DNA from: Aptenodytes patagonicus | Lineage: Eukaryota > Chordata > Aves > Sphenisciformes > Spheniscidae | NCBI RefSeq assembly: GCF_965638725.1 | Contig: NC_134951.1 | Coordinates: forward strand, 43,044,746-43,108,745 | Reading direction: 5' to 3' | DNA length: 64,000 nt | Shown here: one piece after another, positions 36,325 to 46,486 of the stretch | How the letters are laid out: each line of letters opens with the position of its first letter | Numbering within the stretch: position 1 is the stretch's first letter | The notes under the pieces: generated by a model | The model's input: only the letters and a program-made list of their open reading frames with translations | Told to the model about the DNA's origin: nothing | Database searches by the model: none | Program-made: the position numbers and the translations under genes

Positions 36325-36931
36325 AGGCAGGTGAGGTGGATTGAAAACTGGCTTAACAGCCAGGCCAGTTGTAGGCAAGTGACAAGCGGTGTACCCCAGG
36401 GGTCCGTACTGGGGCCACTACTGTTTTACATCTTCATTAATGACCTGGATGATGGCAGAGTGCACCCTCAGCAAGTTTGCAGACAGTATGAAACTGGGAG
36501 GAGTGGCTGATACACCCCAGGGTTGTGGTGACATTCACAGGGACTTGCAAAGCCTGGAGAAATGGGCTGACAGGAACCTCATGAAGTTCAACAAGGGGAA
36601 AAGCAAAGTCCCACCTCTGGGGATGAACAACCCCAGGCACCAGTACATGCTGTGGGCTGACCAGCCGGAAAGGAGCCTTGCTGAGAAGGACCTGGGAGTC
36701 CTGGTAGACACCAAGCTGAGAATGAGGCAGCAATGTGCCCTTGTGGCAAAAAAAGGGCACATTTTTGTTGGTACTGCAGCCAACAGTACCGTGGGCTGCA
36801 TTACGAAGAACATTGCCAGCAAGTTGAGGGAGATGATCCTTCCTCTCTGCTCAGTGCTGGTGAGATGTCTGGAGCGCTGGGTCCAGGTCTGGGCTCCCCA
36901 GTACACGAGAGACATGGACATACCGGAGTGA
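36325..36931 (+). pseudogene. CR1 ORF2 reverse transcriptase remnant
   Basis: The first part reads VRWIENWLN and [17 protein letters not shown] in one frame to about 36460. The next part ([14 protein letters not shown] to the end) is in another frame, so a single-base frameshift lies near 36450-36470. The catalytic box region reads FADS in place of FADD, losing the second aspartate. Further on are [24 protein letters not shown] and a duplicated-looking stretch before CITKNIASK. It cannot encode a working enzyme. Confidence 0.9.
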
Positions 36932-36937
36932 GTCAGG
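36325..36937 (+). mobile_element. CR1 LINE, internal fragment
   Basis: This copy is on the + strand. It covers the reverse-transcriptase palm region and connected C-terminal part of ORF2, and stops at the LERV-equivalent words (gagtgagtc, 36927-36935). It has neither the 5' end nor the 3' UTR and octamer tail, which is odd for a CR1 insertion. A small deletion (about 40 bp relative to the family) lies near 36360. Confidence 0.9.
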
Positions 36938-36985
36938 GAATCATCTTTGTGTCCCTTTTCTGGACTCACTCCAGTAAAGGCCAGA
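36923..36985 (-). mobile_element. Inverted CR1 piece at fold-back
   Basis: ccggagtgagtcagg (36923-36937) is followed after 22 bases by ctggactcactccag (36960-36974), an inverted copy with two mismatches. Sequence from about 36939 (atcatctttgtgtccctttt) reads as CR1 antisense, the reverse of the region next to LERV. So the element turns back on itself for about 45 bp. The join resembles a snap-back or twin-priming-type event. Confidence 0.7.
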
Positions 36986-37628
36986 GAAAGGAAAACATCT
37001 CACCAGCTGGGGAATCCAGCTTGTGCTACAGGGAGAGGAAAACCTGGCTTGAACTTCAATGCAGTTTTCCAGACAGCATGGACCCTTTAAAGTTGTTTTG
37101 CATAAAGAACACATTCCCCACATCCCAGATGGATGGTAAAGAAAGAAAAATGGCTGTCACCTGAGGAACTAAATTTTTTAGAGCTGGAGGGTTGTTTCTG
37201 TTGGGAGAAATCTACCCCTCCACACTCAGCCCCCACTGCTGCCCCAGCTTGCCCAGGAGAGCCTGGCTGGCATTGAGAGCTCAGCTGCCTCTACATCACC
37301 CTGATGATGACCTACTTCCAATGCCAAGATGTCCCCAGGTTAGCAGGCATTCAGCTGAGCCTTCCCGGCAAACCAGCACCTTTAGGGCATCCCAAAGCTG
37401 CAATGGATATAACAAACATTTGGACAAAACCTCCTGGATGCCAGCAGAGGATAGAGGAACATCCATAAAGTGCTATGACAGTTTTACAACATAATAGTCA
37501 TTCTTCCATGCCCCATAACTGCAGGTATAGTGGGATGACGGGATCACTGTCAGTTCTGGGTAGCGCTGTGTAATTTGAACACATGAGGAGAGAAGTGTAC
37601 CTTATTTTGTCATTAACTAAAACCTATG
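36986..37628. other. Unique non-coding sequence
   Basis: I recognise no repeat or exon. Confidence 0.4.
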
Positions 37629-37662
37629 ATGATCTCTGTATTTGCTATATCATGATGGCCTC
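37629..37662. repeat. 34-bp direct repeat, copy 1
   Basis: This copy matches 38818-38851 at 33 of 34 positions (starting atgatctctg, ending cctc). Flanks are unrelated. The copies bracket 1,155 bp that includes a CR1 fragment. Confidence 0.9.
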
Positions 37663-38272
37663 GTGTCCTTGTTTCCAATCCCACTTAAAAAGATGGCCAG
37701 TTAGCCGCGCTTGTAGTTACCTACAAACTGCCAGTCATCTTTAGCTTAAGAAGAAAAGTTTCACTGCTACAATTACTACAACCATGTCCTCTCATTAGAG
37801 GTTCTGCTATTTACTTGTATTTATTTAAGATTTCACTCTTCTTATCATGGGAATTATTCTAAAAATCTTAAGTGTATTTGGTATTCTCTAGTTTGGTAAT
37901 ATTAGATTATAGCTGTGGTACAATATATAACCCCTTGTTTATAAACCCAGAATCATGCATCTAGGCAATGTATCATCCAAGAAATTTGTTTTTTTTTCCA
38001 GTGATGAATCACTTCACACCACTGTACTCTAACCTCATAATGACATTCATTATCACAACATATTCAAATCCTCTGCTTCTGAATGTAGTAAGGAGCTGTT
38101 GTTATAATGAGGATAAACAGGACGGGAAATCTGGTAGTTAGGGCTGAGATGAGTTACAGTTACTCTTTAGGATAAGAGTTCTGCATTCATCTGTCCATTG
38201 GAGGGTAATACAGAGTTTGCATTAAAACCAGATGTTAACATCTGGGCTTCCCCACTCTAGTCTGAAAGACTG
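37663..38272. other. Unique sequence inside the direct-repeat interval
   Basis: I recognise nothing between the first direct-repeat copy and the CR1 fragment. Confidence 0.4.
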
Positions 38273-38733
38273 TCATAGAATCATAGAATCACAGGATGGT
38301 TTGGGTTGGAAGGGACCTTTAAAGGTCATGTAGTCCAACCCCCCTGCAGTGAGCAGGGGCATCTTGAACTAGATCAGGTTGCTCAGAACCCCGTCCAACC
38401 TGACCTTGAATGTTTCCAGGGATGGGGCATCCACCACCTCTCTGGGCAACCTGTGCCAGTGTTTCACCACCCGCACTGTAAAAACTTTCTTCCTTATATC
38501 TAGTCTAAATCTACCCTCTTTTAGTTTAAAACCATTCCCCCTTGTCCTGTCACAACAGGCCCTATTAAAAAGTCTGTCCCCATCTTTCTTATAAGCCCCC
38601 TTTAAGTACTGGAAGGCTGCAATAAGGTATCCCTGAAGCCTTCTCTTTTCCGGGCTGAACAACCCCAACTCTCCCAGACTTTCCTCATAGGAGAGGCGTT
38701 CCATCCCTCTGATCATTTTTGTGGCCCTGTAGC
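38273..38733 (-). mobile_element. CR1 LINE, 3' fragment with open frame
   Basis: The + strand begins with the antisense octamer tail (tcatagaatcatagaatc) and gggttggaagggacc, then the CR1 3' UTR and C-terminal ORF2 coding region. 5' truncation lies at about 38733, just upstream of the RATKMI words. Unlike the other copies the coding part is uninterrupted, so this may be the youngest CR1 in the window. Confidence 0.92.
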
Positions 38734-38761
38734 CTGATACCCTCAGCAAAGATTTTTTCAT
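38369..38761 (-). pseudogene. CR1 ORF2 C-terminal fragment with captured ATG
   Basis: An open 130-codon frame starts at an ATG in flanking DNA, reads about 11 non-CR1 residues (MKKSLLRVSGY), then joins the CR1 C-terminus: RATKMIRGMERLSYEE, LGLFSPEKRRLQGYL, then HWHRLPREVVDAPSLE to the natural stop. It lacks every catalytic box, so it has no reverse-transcriptase activity. Translation is unproven; the ATG fusion is probably chance. Confidence 0.85.
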
Positions 38762-38817
38762 CCCAAACTCATATTTTGCTCTGTCCTGGGCTTTGATATG
38801 TGCCTTACCCTGCTAAA

Positions 38818-38851
38818 ATGATCTCTGTATTTGCTATATCATGATAGCCTC
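38818..38851. repeat. 34-bp direct repeat, copy 2
   Basis: This copy lies about 82 bp beyond the CR1 5' end. It differs from copy 1 by a single G/A change near its end. Its distance from CR1 argues against it being the CR1 target-site duplication. Confidence 0.9.
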
Positions 38852-41800
38852 ATTTCAGAGGCTGACATGTCTTCCCCGCTGCAGATATCAACAATCGCAT
38901 GATTTTTAGCAATGTAGTAACGCAAATAAAGGCAAATCAGGTTGCTGAGAGGCCCAGTTAAGTAGGAGGTTTTTTGTATTTGATGTGAGGAATTGGCTTT
39001 TGGTGAAGATGATACATGGAGTAATTTGCTCTCTACCCAGAAAGGGCAAACAGCTTTATGTCAGCAGAGATGTACAAGCCAACTTTGTTTTAGCTGGGAA
39101 ACAGATCATAAAAGATGTCAATGCTTAGTAGTTTGGGATGTGTACAGAGTAAGTTCTGGGATCATTTTGCTTTAGGGAATTTTGGTAAGACATCCGCAAT
39201 AGTATTATAGCAACACATACATACTATAATGATGATAAGGTAACCATGGCAATGATGATAAGACAGAACTGATTCCAACATACACATGTAAGCCATAGAG
39301 GAGCGATCCATGAACATATACAGTTTACAAAAATGAGTATGTCAGGTACACATGCTCAGGTCTAAAAGCCACTTGTGCTTTCCCCATGAGAGTATCATCT
39401 ACCCTCTTGTTCCTTTTTTTCTTGCTAGACCAGAGAAATGATGGACCTGGAGGGGATAATAGGCTGTTAGTTAGTTTGGCTTATGAGGGTGCTATCTTTA
39501 TTTTACCAAGAGTGAGTTCATGCTGTGTTTGTCTTCTGGACCAGCCATACAAATATCACAGTAGTAATTGCCATGTGATTGGACAGGTGAAGCAAGTACA
39601 GGACAAAATGTCTCAGCATTTCTACTTTTATCTGAGAGAAAACCTGAAGTCAGACCCAGACTTGCTTCGAAAATTAGGGACAGCAGTTTGTGTCTGGGAA
39701 GCCTGTATTATCACTAGAAGTTGACTGAGAAGCGGCAGGTCTGGCCACAGGGCTGATGGTAGAGCCGTGTGCTGTGCTGGCTGAGCTCAGGCACACTCAC
39801 AGCCTCCTACTTCTGCAGCCACAGAAGCCCAGCCAGGCTCTGCAGCTACATTGCTGAGTCCCAGTCTCTCTGTCGTACACACAGCATGCCATCGTACAGC
39901 TACCACAGTGATCTCATACAGGTAAAGAAGAGACGCAGGTGAAGTATAGGAGCCACCAGTGAGGGTCTTCAGGGATGAAGAACAGCAGTTCTTCAAGCAC
40001 TAACCGATCCTATAAACCTAATGTAGAGAAAACTCCCACTGATTTTAGCAGGGATTTGCCTATGTTGGACTTCAGTATTTGGCCCACTGCAGTGCGTTTC
40101 ATAAGCTTTTGATTGCAAAAATGGTCCACAGGTCCACAGGCTTGGATTAACGTTGTTAAAGACATTGAAGTTTCCACTCCTCCGTGTTTCAGGCTTGCAG
40201 CTTTATGGCAGTATCAACTGTTGCTGCTCTTTTCCTCTTTGAAACAGAAAGCAAAAATGCAAATTTGCAACACTACAAATCTGGTTTGCATAAGTCCTTG
40301 GGCCAAAGCCATCTCCGATGTAAGTCTATTGCCTTGAGTCGTATATATTTTCTTTCTGCATTTCACTCCAGAGATGTAGTCACTGCAGGCAGTTAAGATG
40401 ATTTGGTGAGAATGATTGCAGAGATTATCACAAACAGATCCTGATCGCTAATCTAATCAAAATCTCTGTCTAATACCCTACACATTAAGTCCAAGTTCAA
40501 AGCTCTGTGCACTAAATGATGTACTTGGCATCTCTTGGACCAGCAGCAGAAGCAGGAGATGAATGCATAAACCAGGAAATGGATCTCGGCCAATTAGCGG
40601 TGCAGAAACCGTGGCGGGTCATTTCCAAAATAACAAATGCGCCTGGCAGGCTGGCATGTCTTTTTGTGCAGTGACCTGAGTCAGGCGAGTGTTGAAGAGC
40701 TGCGGGTGGCTGCGCAGCCCAATTCGCGTGGGCTGCTTTCGGTGCTGCAAGACGGGCTTAGGAGGCCGTGCTAGTCTGCAGGCACAGTGCAGCTGGGTGA
40801 GTGGAAGAAAAAGAGAAACTTGAGATATAAGTCAAATTTGTCACTGCAAGACATTTACAAATCGTCTGAACTATGGTCCCCATTACTCAGAGCCTGCCTC
40901 TGTCCAAGAGGGATATCTATCCAGCAGGGTGGAGGGGGGTAAAGGCAAAGCTCAGATTTCAGCCAATTCCTTTCCCTGATCTTTTTCCTCAGCTATCAAG
41001 AGGAAAAAAGGATTTGAGGAGCTGGGAACATCTAGCCAGTTAGAGGTCCATGAGCCCAGCTAAGCTCAGAGCCCACCAGGTCAGGCAAAATGCAAACAAA
41101 CTGTACAAGATGCTCCCTGCCGCAACGGGGCTGCAGCATAAAGAAGCGAAAGGGCAGAAAGGGAAACAGAGGCAGAGCAAGATGATGGGGTTTGCCTTCG
41201 TTTGCCCTTGACCACAGTGGTGGGCACTGACCTCCCAAGAGGAGTATGGTGAGGCAACATGATGCCTCCAGCTCACGGCTGTCCTGGTGGGCATCCTCTG
41301 GTTGGTAAGGGCGGACACCCCACTGTACAGAGAGAAGAATCTGTTCTGATGTAAAAAAATCCTAGTAACAATAATACTAGGGTTTTAATGCTTAAAGATG
41401 TCACTGTTAAACGAGAATGATCAAATTAGTCTATTGTAACTTTAAGTCAACGTGAAATAGAATAAAAGATGAAGGGACCAGAAGCTCTTTTTTGTGACAC
41501 AAGAGGGCACATATGAGAGAGGCAAAAAGAGTAAAAGAGAAGAGAACAGGAAATAAAGACACTTGGAAAAGCCTTTTCTCACAGCTTTTGTTTAAAAGAG
41601 AGCTATGTGTTTGTATGTACTTAATCTCTCTCTCTTGTTTTCCAGGCATAGAACAGGTGGGAACTCAAAAGAATTGGCTACTTAAGTCCCATTGTATTTG
41701 TTTTCTTTTTGAAACCTTCCCAGTTTTGTTATATGCCACAACAGCATTTGAAAACCCTTTCAATGACCTCTTGCATCAGTTGTGCTTTAGATTTGTTTCC

Positions 41801-43559
41801 ATCATCAAAGCCTCCAGCAAATAGTCTCCTCCACGGAAACACTTGGGGGCTGGGAATTAATAGCTTTGATTTCTAGAAGCTGATACATGAATTGATGAGC
41901 TATAGGTGGAAATGAAGACAAAGGCAACCTTCTTGCAAAAATGGGGGTTGGAATTACAGCCTGGAATTAGGCTGTACAACACATATTCCTGACATCAGAC
42001 CAGTTTTACTCATTCTTCTTTCTGGGCTTGTTATTGAGGCTATTACAGATAAACATGTTGACAGCTCATCTCAGGAAAAGAAACATCTCAGCTCTGCAGA
42101 AAACCACCCTCAGAATGGGTTGTGTGGCTGCATGATCTATACTAATCCTAGGGCAGAAAACTGCATCTGCTTAGACAGACAGGCAGAAAAATCTTCAATA
42201 TTATTCTCTAGTTCTTCAAGTCTTCAGTAAGAAACCACATCAGGACTAGCTGTGGTGGGTTGTGCTGAATTGTTGAGCATTTTTGTGTTGAGATTGAAGC
42301 TGTGCAGAGAATAGAAATTCTGTTTAATGTAAATTTTCAACGTCTTAATGTCAATTTTCACCGTGGTTAGGCATGAAACACTTATGCTTCAAAATTCTCC
42401 AAGAAAACTTTTTGAAGATTCATTTTAGGTTGCTCAAAATACATTTCAGCAATGATACTTATTTTTATTTTATTTCTCAGAAATGTTGTTGCAATATAAA
42501 ATAGAACATGAAATTAAACAATTCAAAGGAAGACAATGCTTTCAAAACAAGAAAACCTGGTGTTTAATTCCAAAAATGTTAAAACAGGGTGGTCTGATAT
42601 CAGAGCTATTTTTGCTGTTCAGACTGAAATTTGGCAACATCGGCATGCTTATATCATAGAAAATGGTACCACTAATGTTTTCCTGTCCAGCCCTCATGGA
42701 CAACTACTAAAAGGGGTACAAATTATTAACTATTTATCAATATTAACATTTTCCCTGTTGTACAACAAGATGCTTAGAAAATAAATTTTTTTACAGACAC
42801 ACCTTTTAAAAACTGCGCTAAAAGCCACAAAAGATAGGGGAAGGACAAAAAGTATCTGGTTGTATCAAATAATCAAATGATTTATTTAAAAACCACACAT
42901 ATTCTATAGGAGATTGTACTATTCTGTAATAGGGTCATAAAGCTATTTGAGCCTATGGTGCGACAGGGAACACATTACACTACCAGCCTCTGACATGATA
43001 GCTGCGTGGATAGGGTGAATGGAAGCTCTAGGAGGCAAAAAACCCCAAGAGTTCAAAAAATGTATGCACAAAACCAAAAACTTGCCCTTTACTAAGTAGA
43101 CCCAGATACTGTTACTTATGACCCATGAACTTACAGCCACAAAGGAAGTCTGGGATCCGTAGTGAAAGAAGCTTTCTGAATTTGAGATGGTCATGAACTG
43201 GAGTTATACAAAGGCATTGAACTCCGGAATAATACAAACACTGGGGAAAACAGGAAATTCAGTAAGTCAAGAGCAACGGGAGGGAATATTAGAAGTTGGG
43301 AGGCATCACCCTAGGAACAAGGATCAGGGCAGCCTTCCAAAGGAGTGGGTTGACTGAAGAGCTGTGTTAACTCATGGGCTAGATGAACAGAAACAGGAAG
43401 AGGTGCAATAGTGCAAAATGTGAGTTTATGCGCTTAAAACAAACAGCTGTAAGTTTAAGTTTGCTAATTGGAAATGACAGAGAAGAAAGAGCTGGGTGGA
43501 CTCGTTTAACCATAGCTATGACATTACCACAGGTAGGATAGGCCAGCTGAGCTATTTCC
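38852..43559. other. Unique non-coding sequence
   Basis: Frames up to 112 codons occur without motifs. 41900-42800 is AT-rich. No repeat family or exon recognised. Confidence 0.4.
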
Positions 43560-44260
43560 ATTTGATACATGAAAGCATTAATAGCACAGTGCGAACTCCG
43601 TTATGGAGACTTCATCTGGACTTTTTTACACAGCTGTAATTATTCATATTCCAGAAGGTGGCTTAAAACTAGACCAGGCAAAGGAAGGGCTGTTAGGATG
43701 ATCCAGGGAATGGAAACAACTATGCAAGTGAAGTCTAAGAGAAGTTATGTTTATGCTGTAACGAACCATAAATTCAGGTACTTACAGTTATGAAAATACG
43801 GTGTTTCCCTGAAAAGATTATCCTGCAAGGAAGCGGCATAAATCAGCCCATGCAAAACCCTGTGCCTGGGACAGCTTGCTAAAAGCTAATCCAGCTGTTT
43901 TTACACTGCCCTTTATCAGCCAGCGTATGGAAGAGTTCGGCGTGTGTAACCTCAGAAAGCAAATGCTGAGACGGGATCTGATTGCCATCCATAAATACGC
44001 TGAAGGAGGAAAAGGAGGAGCAATAGAGGAAAAAAGCTAACAAAGCTCAAGGACTACGTTGGCACCTGGACAGGTGGTAAAAACTGGCCATGAGCAAATT
44101 CAGACTGGAAATCTGAAGAAGGATTTTTAACCATCCAAGCAGGATAGCTCAAGAATGGCCTTCTTGTAGAAAAAGCAGGAGCAGAAAACTTAATTGATTT
44201 TACAGTTTCATCAAACTGGGACTCAATTAATATTTTAAAGGGATTTCATGGCACAGCTGT
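43560..44260 (+). mobile_element. Ancient CR1-L3-like LINE relic
   Basis: The + strand has words typical of older amniote CR1 families: caaatgctgagacgggatct at about 43960, ttgccatccataaata, then actggccatgagcaaattca and tggaaatctgaagaagga. The order fits the end of ORF2 of turtle/crocodile/bird CR1 relatives. Frames are broken throughout and divergence is high. Confidence 0.6.
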
Positions 44261-45214
44261 TTGAAATAATAGAGATCTGGATTCAGTGATCTGGAAGATT
44301 GCTTCTAATCTTATCTTACTAAAATACAGCTGTAAATATGCCCAGAAAACATGAAAGACCACAAAAAAATCCTCTGAAAAAAACAAAATGGGTAAAAAAA
44401 AAAATAGGTGCAAAGGGCAACATCATGGTCCCAGGAGAAAAGAGAATCTGAAGTGGAAAGCAAGAGATGCATAAGGAAGGGAGAAAGCATTAGGCAACAC
44501 AACAGAGTCATTTAGTGAAAAAAGGCATTGTTGGTGTCAGAAACGTTGTGATTTAGTGTCCTTAGTAATAATCTATAGGGAATGTGAGCTGCACACAAAG
44601 GGGTCTCAGATGACCCTGGCTTGGGAGGAACTGAAGGGTAAGTCAGGACATGGAAATAACACAAAGTGACCTACTGAGACTGGGGACATTACTAGGGAAA
44701 ATAACAAGATGAGGTCCCACCTGTAAGCACGAAGACATACCTGAGGCAAAATCCTCCGAAACACTTGTAGTCAATGGCAAACTGCTAGCAGGAATACTGA
44801 AACACTTTGCAATGAGAGTGGGTGGCCAATTGAACGTAAGTGCATATTGCAGTCTGGCTGCAAAAATGCTGATGCACTTTTAGGGTGCAGTTCACTTGAT
44901 ATTTGAATCAAAGGCAATAGAGACCTCTTTTCTACATCATTTTAATGCAAATGTATCTGGAATAATACACTCAGTAGGTGGAGTTGGTGTGCATGGACAA
45001 ATTGGAACAAGGATGGTGGGAAACAATAAAAATTATCAGGAATCTATACTGGCTGTGTTAAAAAGCAAATTTAAAAGCTCTGTGTGTATAAACAGTAAAG
45101 GTCCTTTCAGCCCTGTTTTTCTATGACTCCACGCTAAGCAGATACAGAGTCAGAAGATACGAATGCCAAAGGGGAGGAAACAATTTAGACTGCTACATAG
45201 ACACAGAAGTGCCA
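44261..45214. other. Unplaced sequence between LINE relics
   Basis: It could be more of the same ancient element, but I see no clear shared words. No exon recognised. Confidence 0.35.
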
Positions 45215-45465
45215 AATGGGGTGAAATTAGCAACGTGAAACCGCAGGCTGACTAGCAGGAAAATCTTTCAAGATGTATCCAGCTGTAGAAAAGCTGCCGG
45301 GGGACCTGGTGGAAGCCTGGTCACTCAGGATTTTTACAACAAGGCTGGACAAAACACTAGAAAATGTACCATAGGGAGCAATTCTCCGCTGGCAAAGAGC
45401 AGTGGAGCAGATGATCTAATAGGCTTCTTGCATCTCTAACCTCTACAGTTCTATGATTTCTTACT
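45215..45465 (+). mobile_element. Ancient CR1-like 3' relic
   Basis: The reading translates in places to words like VEKLPGDLVEAWS and FTTRLDKTLENV, the C-terminal end of CR1-type ORF2. It is followed by a 3' UTR with gatgatctaataggcttctt and a final tctatgattt tail at about 45450-45460. It is probably a second insertion rather than the end of the preceding one. Confidence 0.6.
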
Positions 45466-45879
45466 GTAAAGCACAATATTTCAAGAGGAAAAAAATAATT
45501 TGAAGGTAAAATATTAGATGAGTAAAAAAAACACAAAAAAGCTGGAGAATGAATGGAGTTCTGTCCTCTTGCCTTTCTTTATTTAAAGGAGTTGCTTCTG
45601 GCACATTGTTTTCTTGGCAGAGGCACTTCATTTTCTTTCTCTCACTTACCATTTTCTTCCTTGCTACAAAAGCAGAAATAGCCACTTGGGACTGCTGATG
45701 TCTTTCTGAGGAAGGATGCTGCTCTCGTGCTTCGGAACAGCATCAAGGCTTTGGTCAGTCAAAACATAAAAACCTCATTGTTTTCTTTGGGAACAGATTT
45801 CTTTCTAAAGCAAGCCCCCAGCAAGTACATGCCTCATGGTATATGCACCAGCATATCAGCCCTGCTCCCTTCCTGCATT
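45466..45879. other. Unique non-coding sequence
   Basis: No element recognised. Confidence 0.35.
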
Positions 45880-46065
45880 GCCTTCTCCCTCATTCCAGTA
45901 CAGACTCTCATTTAACCACTTTGTCCACCTCTTCTTGCACAGGTATCCTGCCACATGCTGCCTCCTGCAGTTGAAACACCTTTTCCCAAACTGGTCCAGT
46001 GACCTTTGGCTCTTTGGTCTGCATTCAGGCATTTCTTGAAAACCTACTTTTTTCTTCGCAAAGGA
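45880..46065 (+). repeat. Possible ancient LINE-like relic
   Basis: The run gcaggtatcctgcc... to cttgaaaacctacttttttc resembles the pyrimidine-rich 3' part of an old amniote LINE-like repeat also seen at 54830-55380. Evidence is word order only. Confidence 0.3.
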
Positions 46066-46092
46066 CTAATTAGCTGAATAAGGTCAGGCCAT

Positions 46093-46486
46093 TTATAGAA
46101 TCGCAGGGTGTTGTAGGTTGGAAGGGACCTTTGAATATCCTCTGGTCCAAACCCCTGACAGGCCAACTTCAAAGTTAGAGCAGGTTGCTCAGGGACTTGT
46201 GTAGCTGGGACAAATTTTTGACCAAAATTTTAGCTGCATCTCCAAGGATGGGGATTCGACAGCTTCTCCGGGCAGCTTGCTCCAGGGCTTTGCCATCCTC
46301 ATTGAGAAAATATTTTTCCTTTAATCCAGTCATAATTTCCCTCGCTGTGGTAAGGCCTCCCCATTCTTTCTCTTTGCTGGACTAAGCAAACCAGCTCTGT
46401 CAGCCTCTCCTTGTACATGGTGGGCTCCAGCCCCTGACCATCATCGTGGCCCTCCACTGCATTCCCACTAGCTTGTCAACACATAA
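46093..46486 (-). mobile_element. Older CR1 fragment
   Basis: The + strand begins tatagaatcgcag and gtaggttggaagggacc, and continues antisense through the CR1 3' UTR and C-terminal words (agcaggttgctcaggg, then ctccaaggatggggattcga) to about 46486, where it is 5'-truncated. It is more diverged than the copies at 8531 and 38273 and has no open frame. Confidence 0.85.

Noticed and set aside
37629..38851. 34-bp repeats as CR1 target-site duplication
   Set aside because: The copies are about 610 and 82 bp from the CR1 ends, are too long, and CR1 generally lacks target duplications.
39227..39275. Possible C/D snoRNA from two ATGATGAT words and a CTGA word
   Set aside because: Spacing is too short for C, D', C' and D boxes and no terminal stem pairs; also the words are repeats of a simple ATG pattern.
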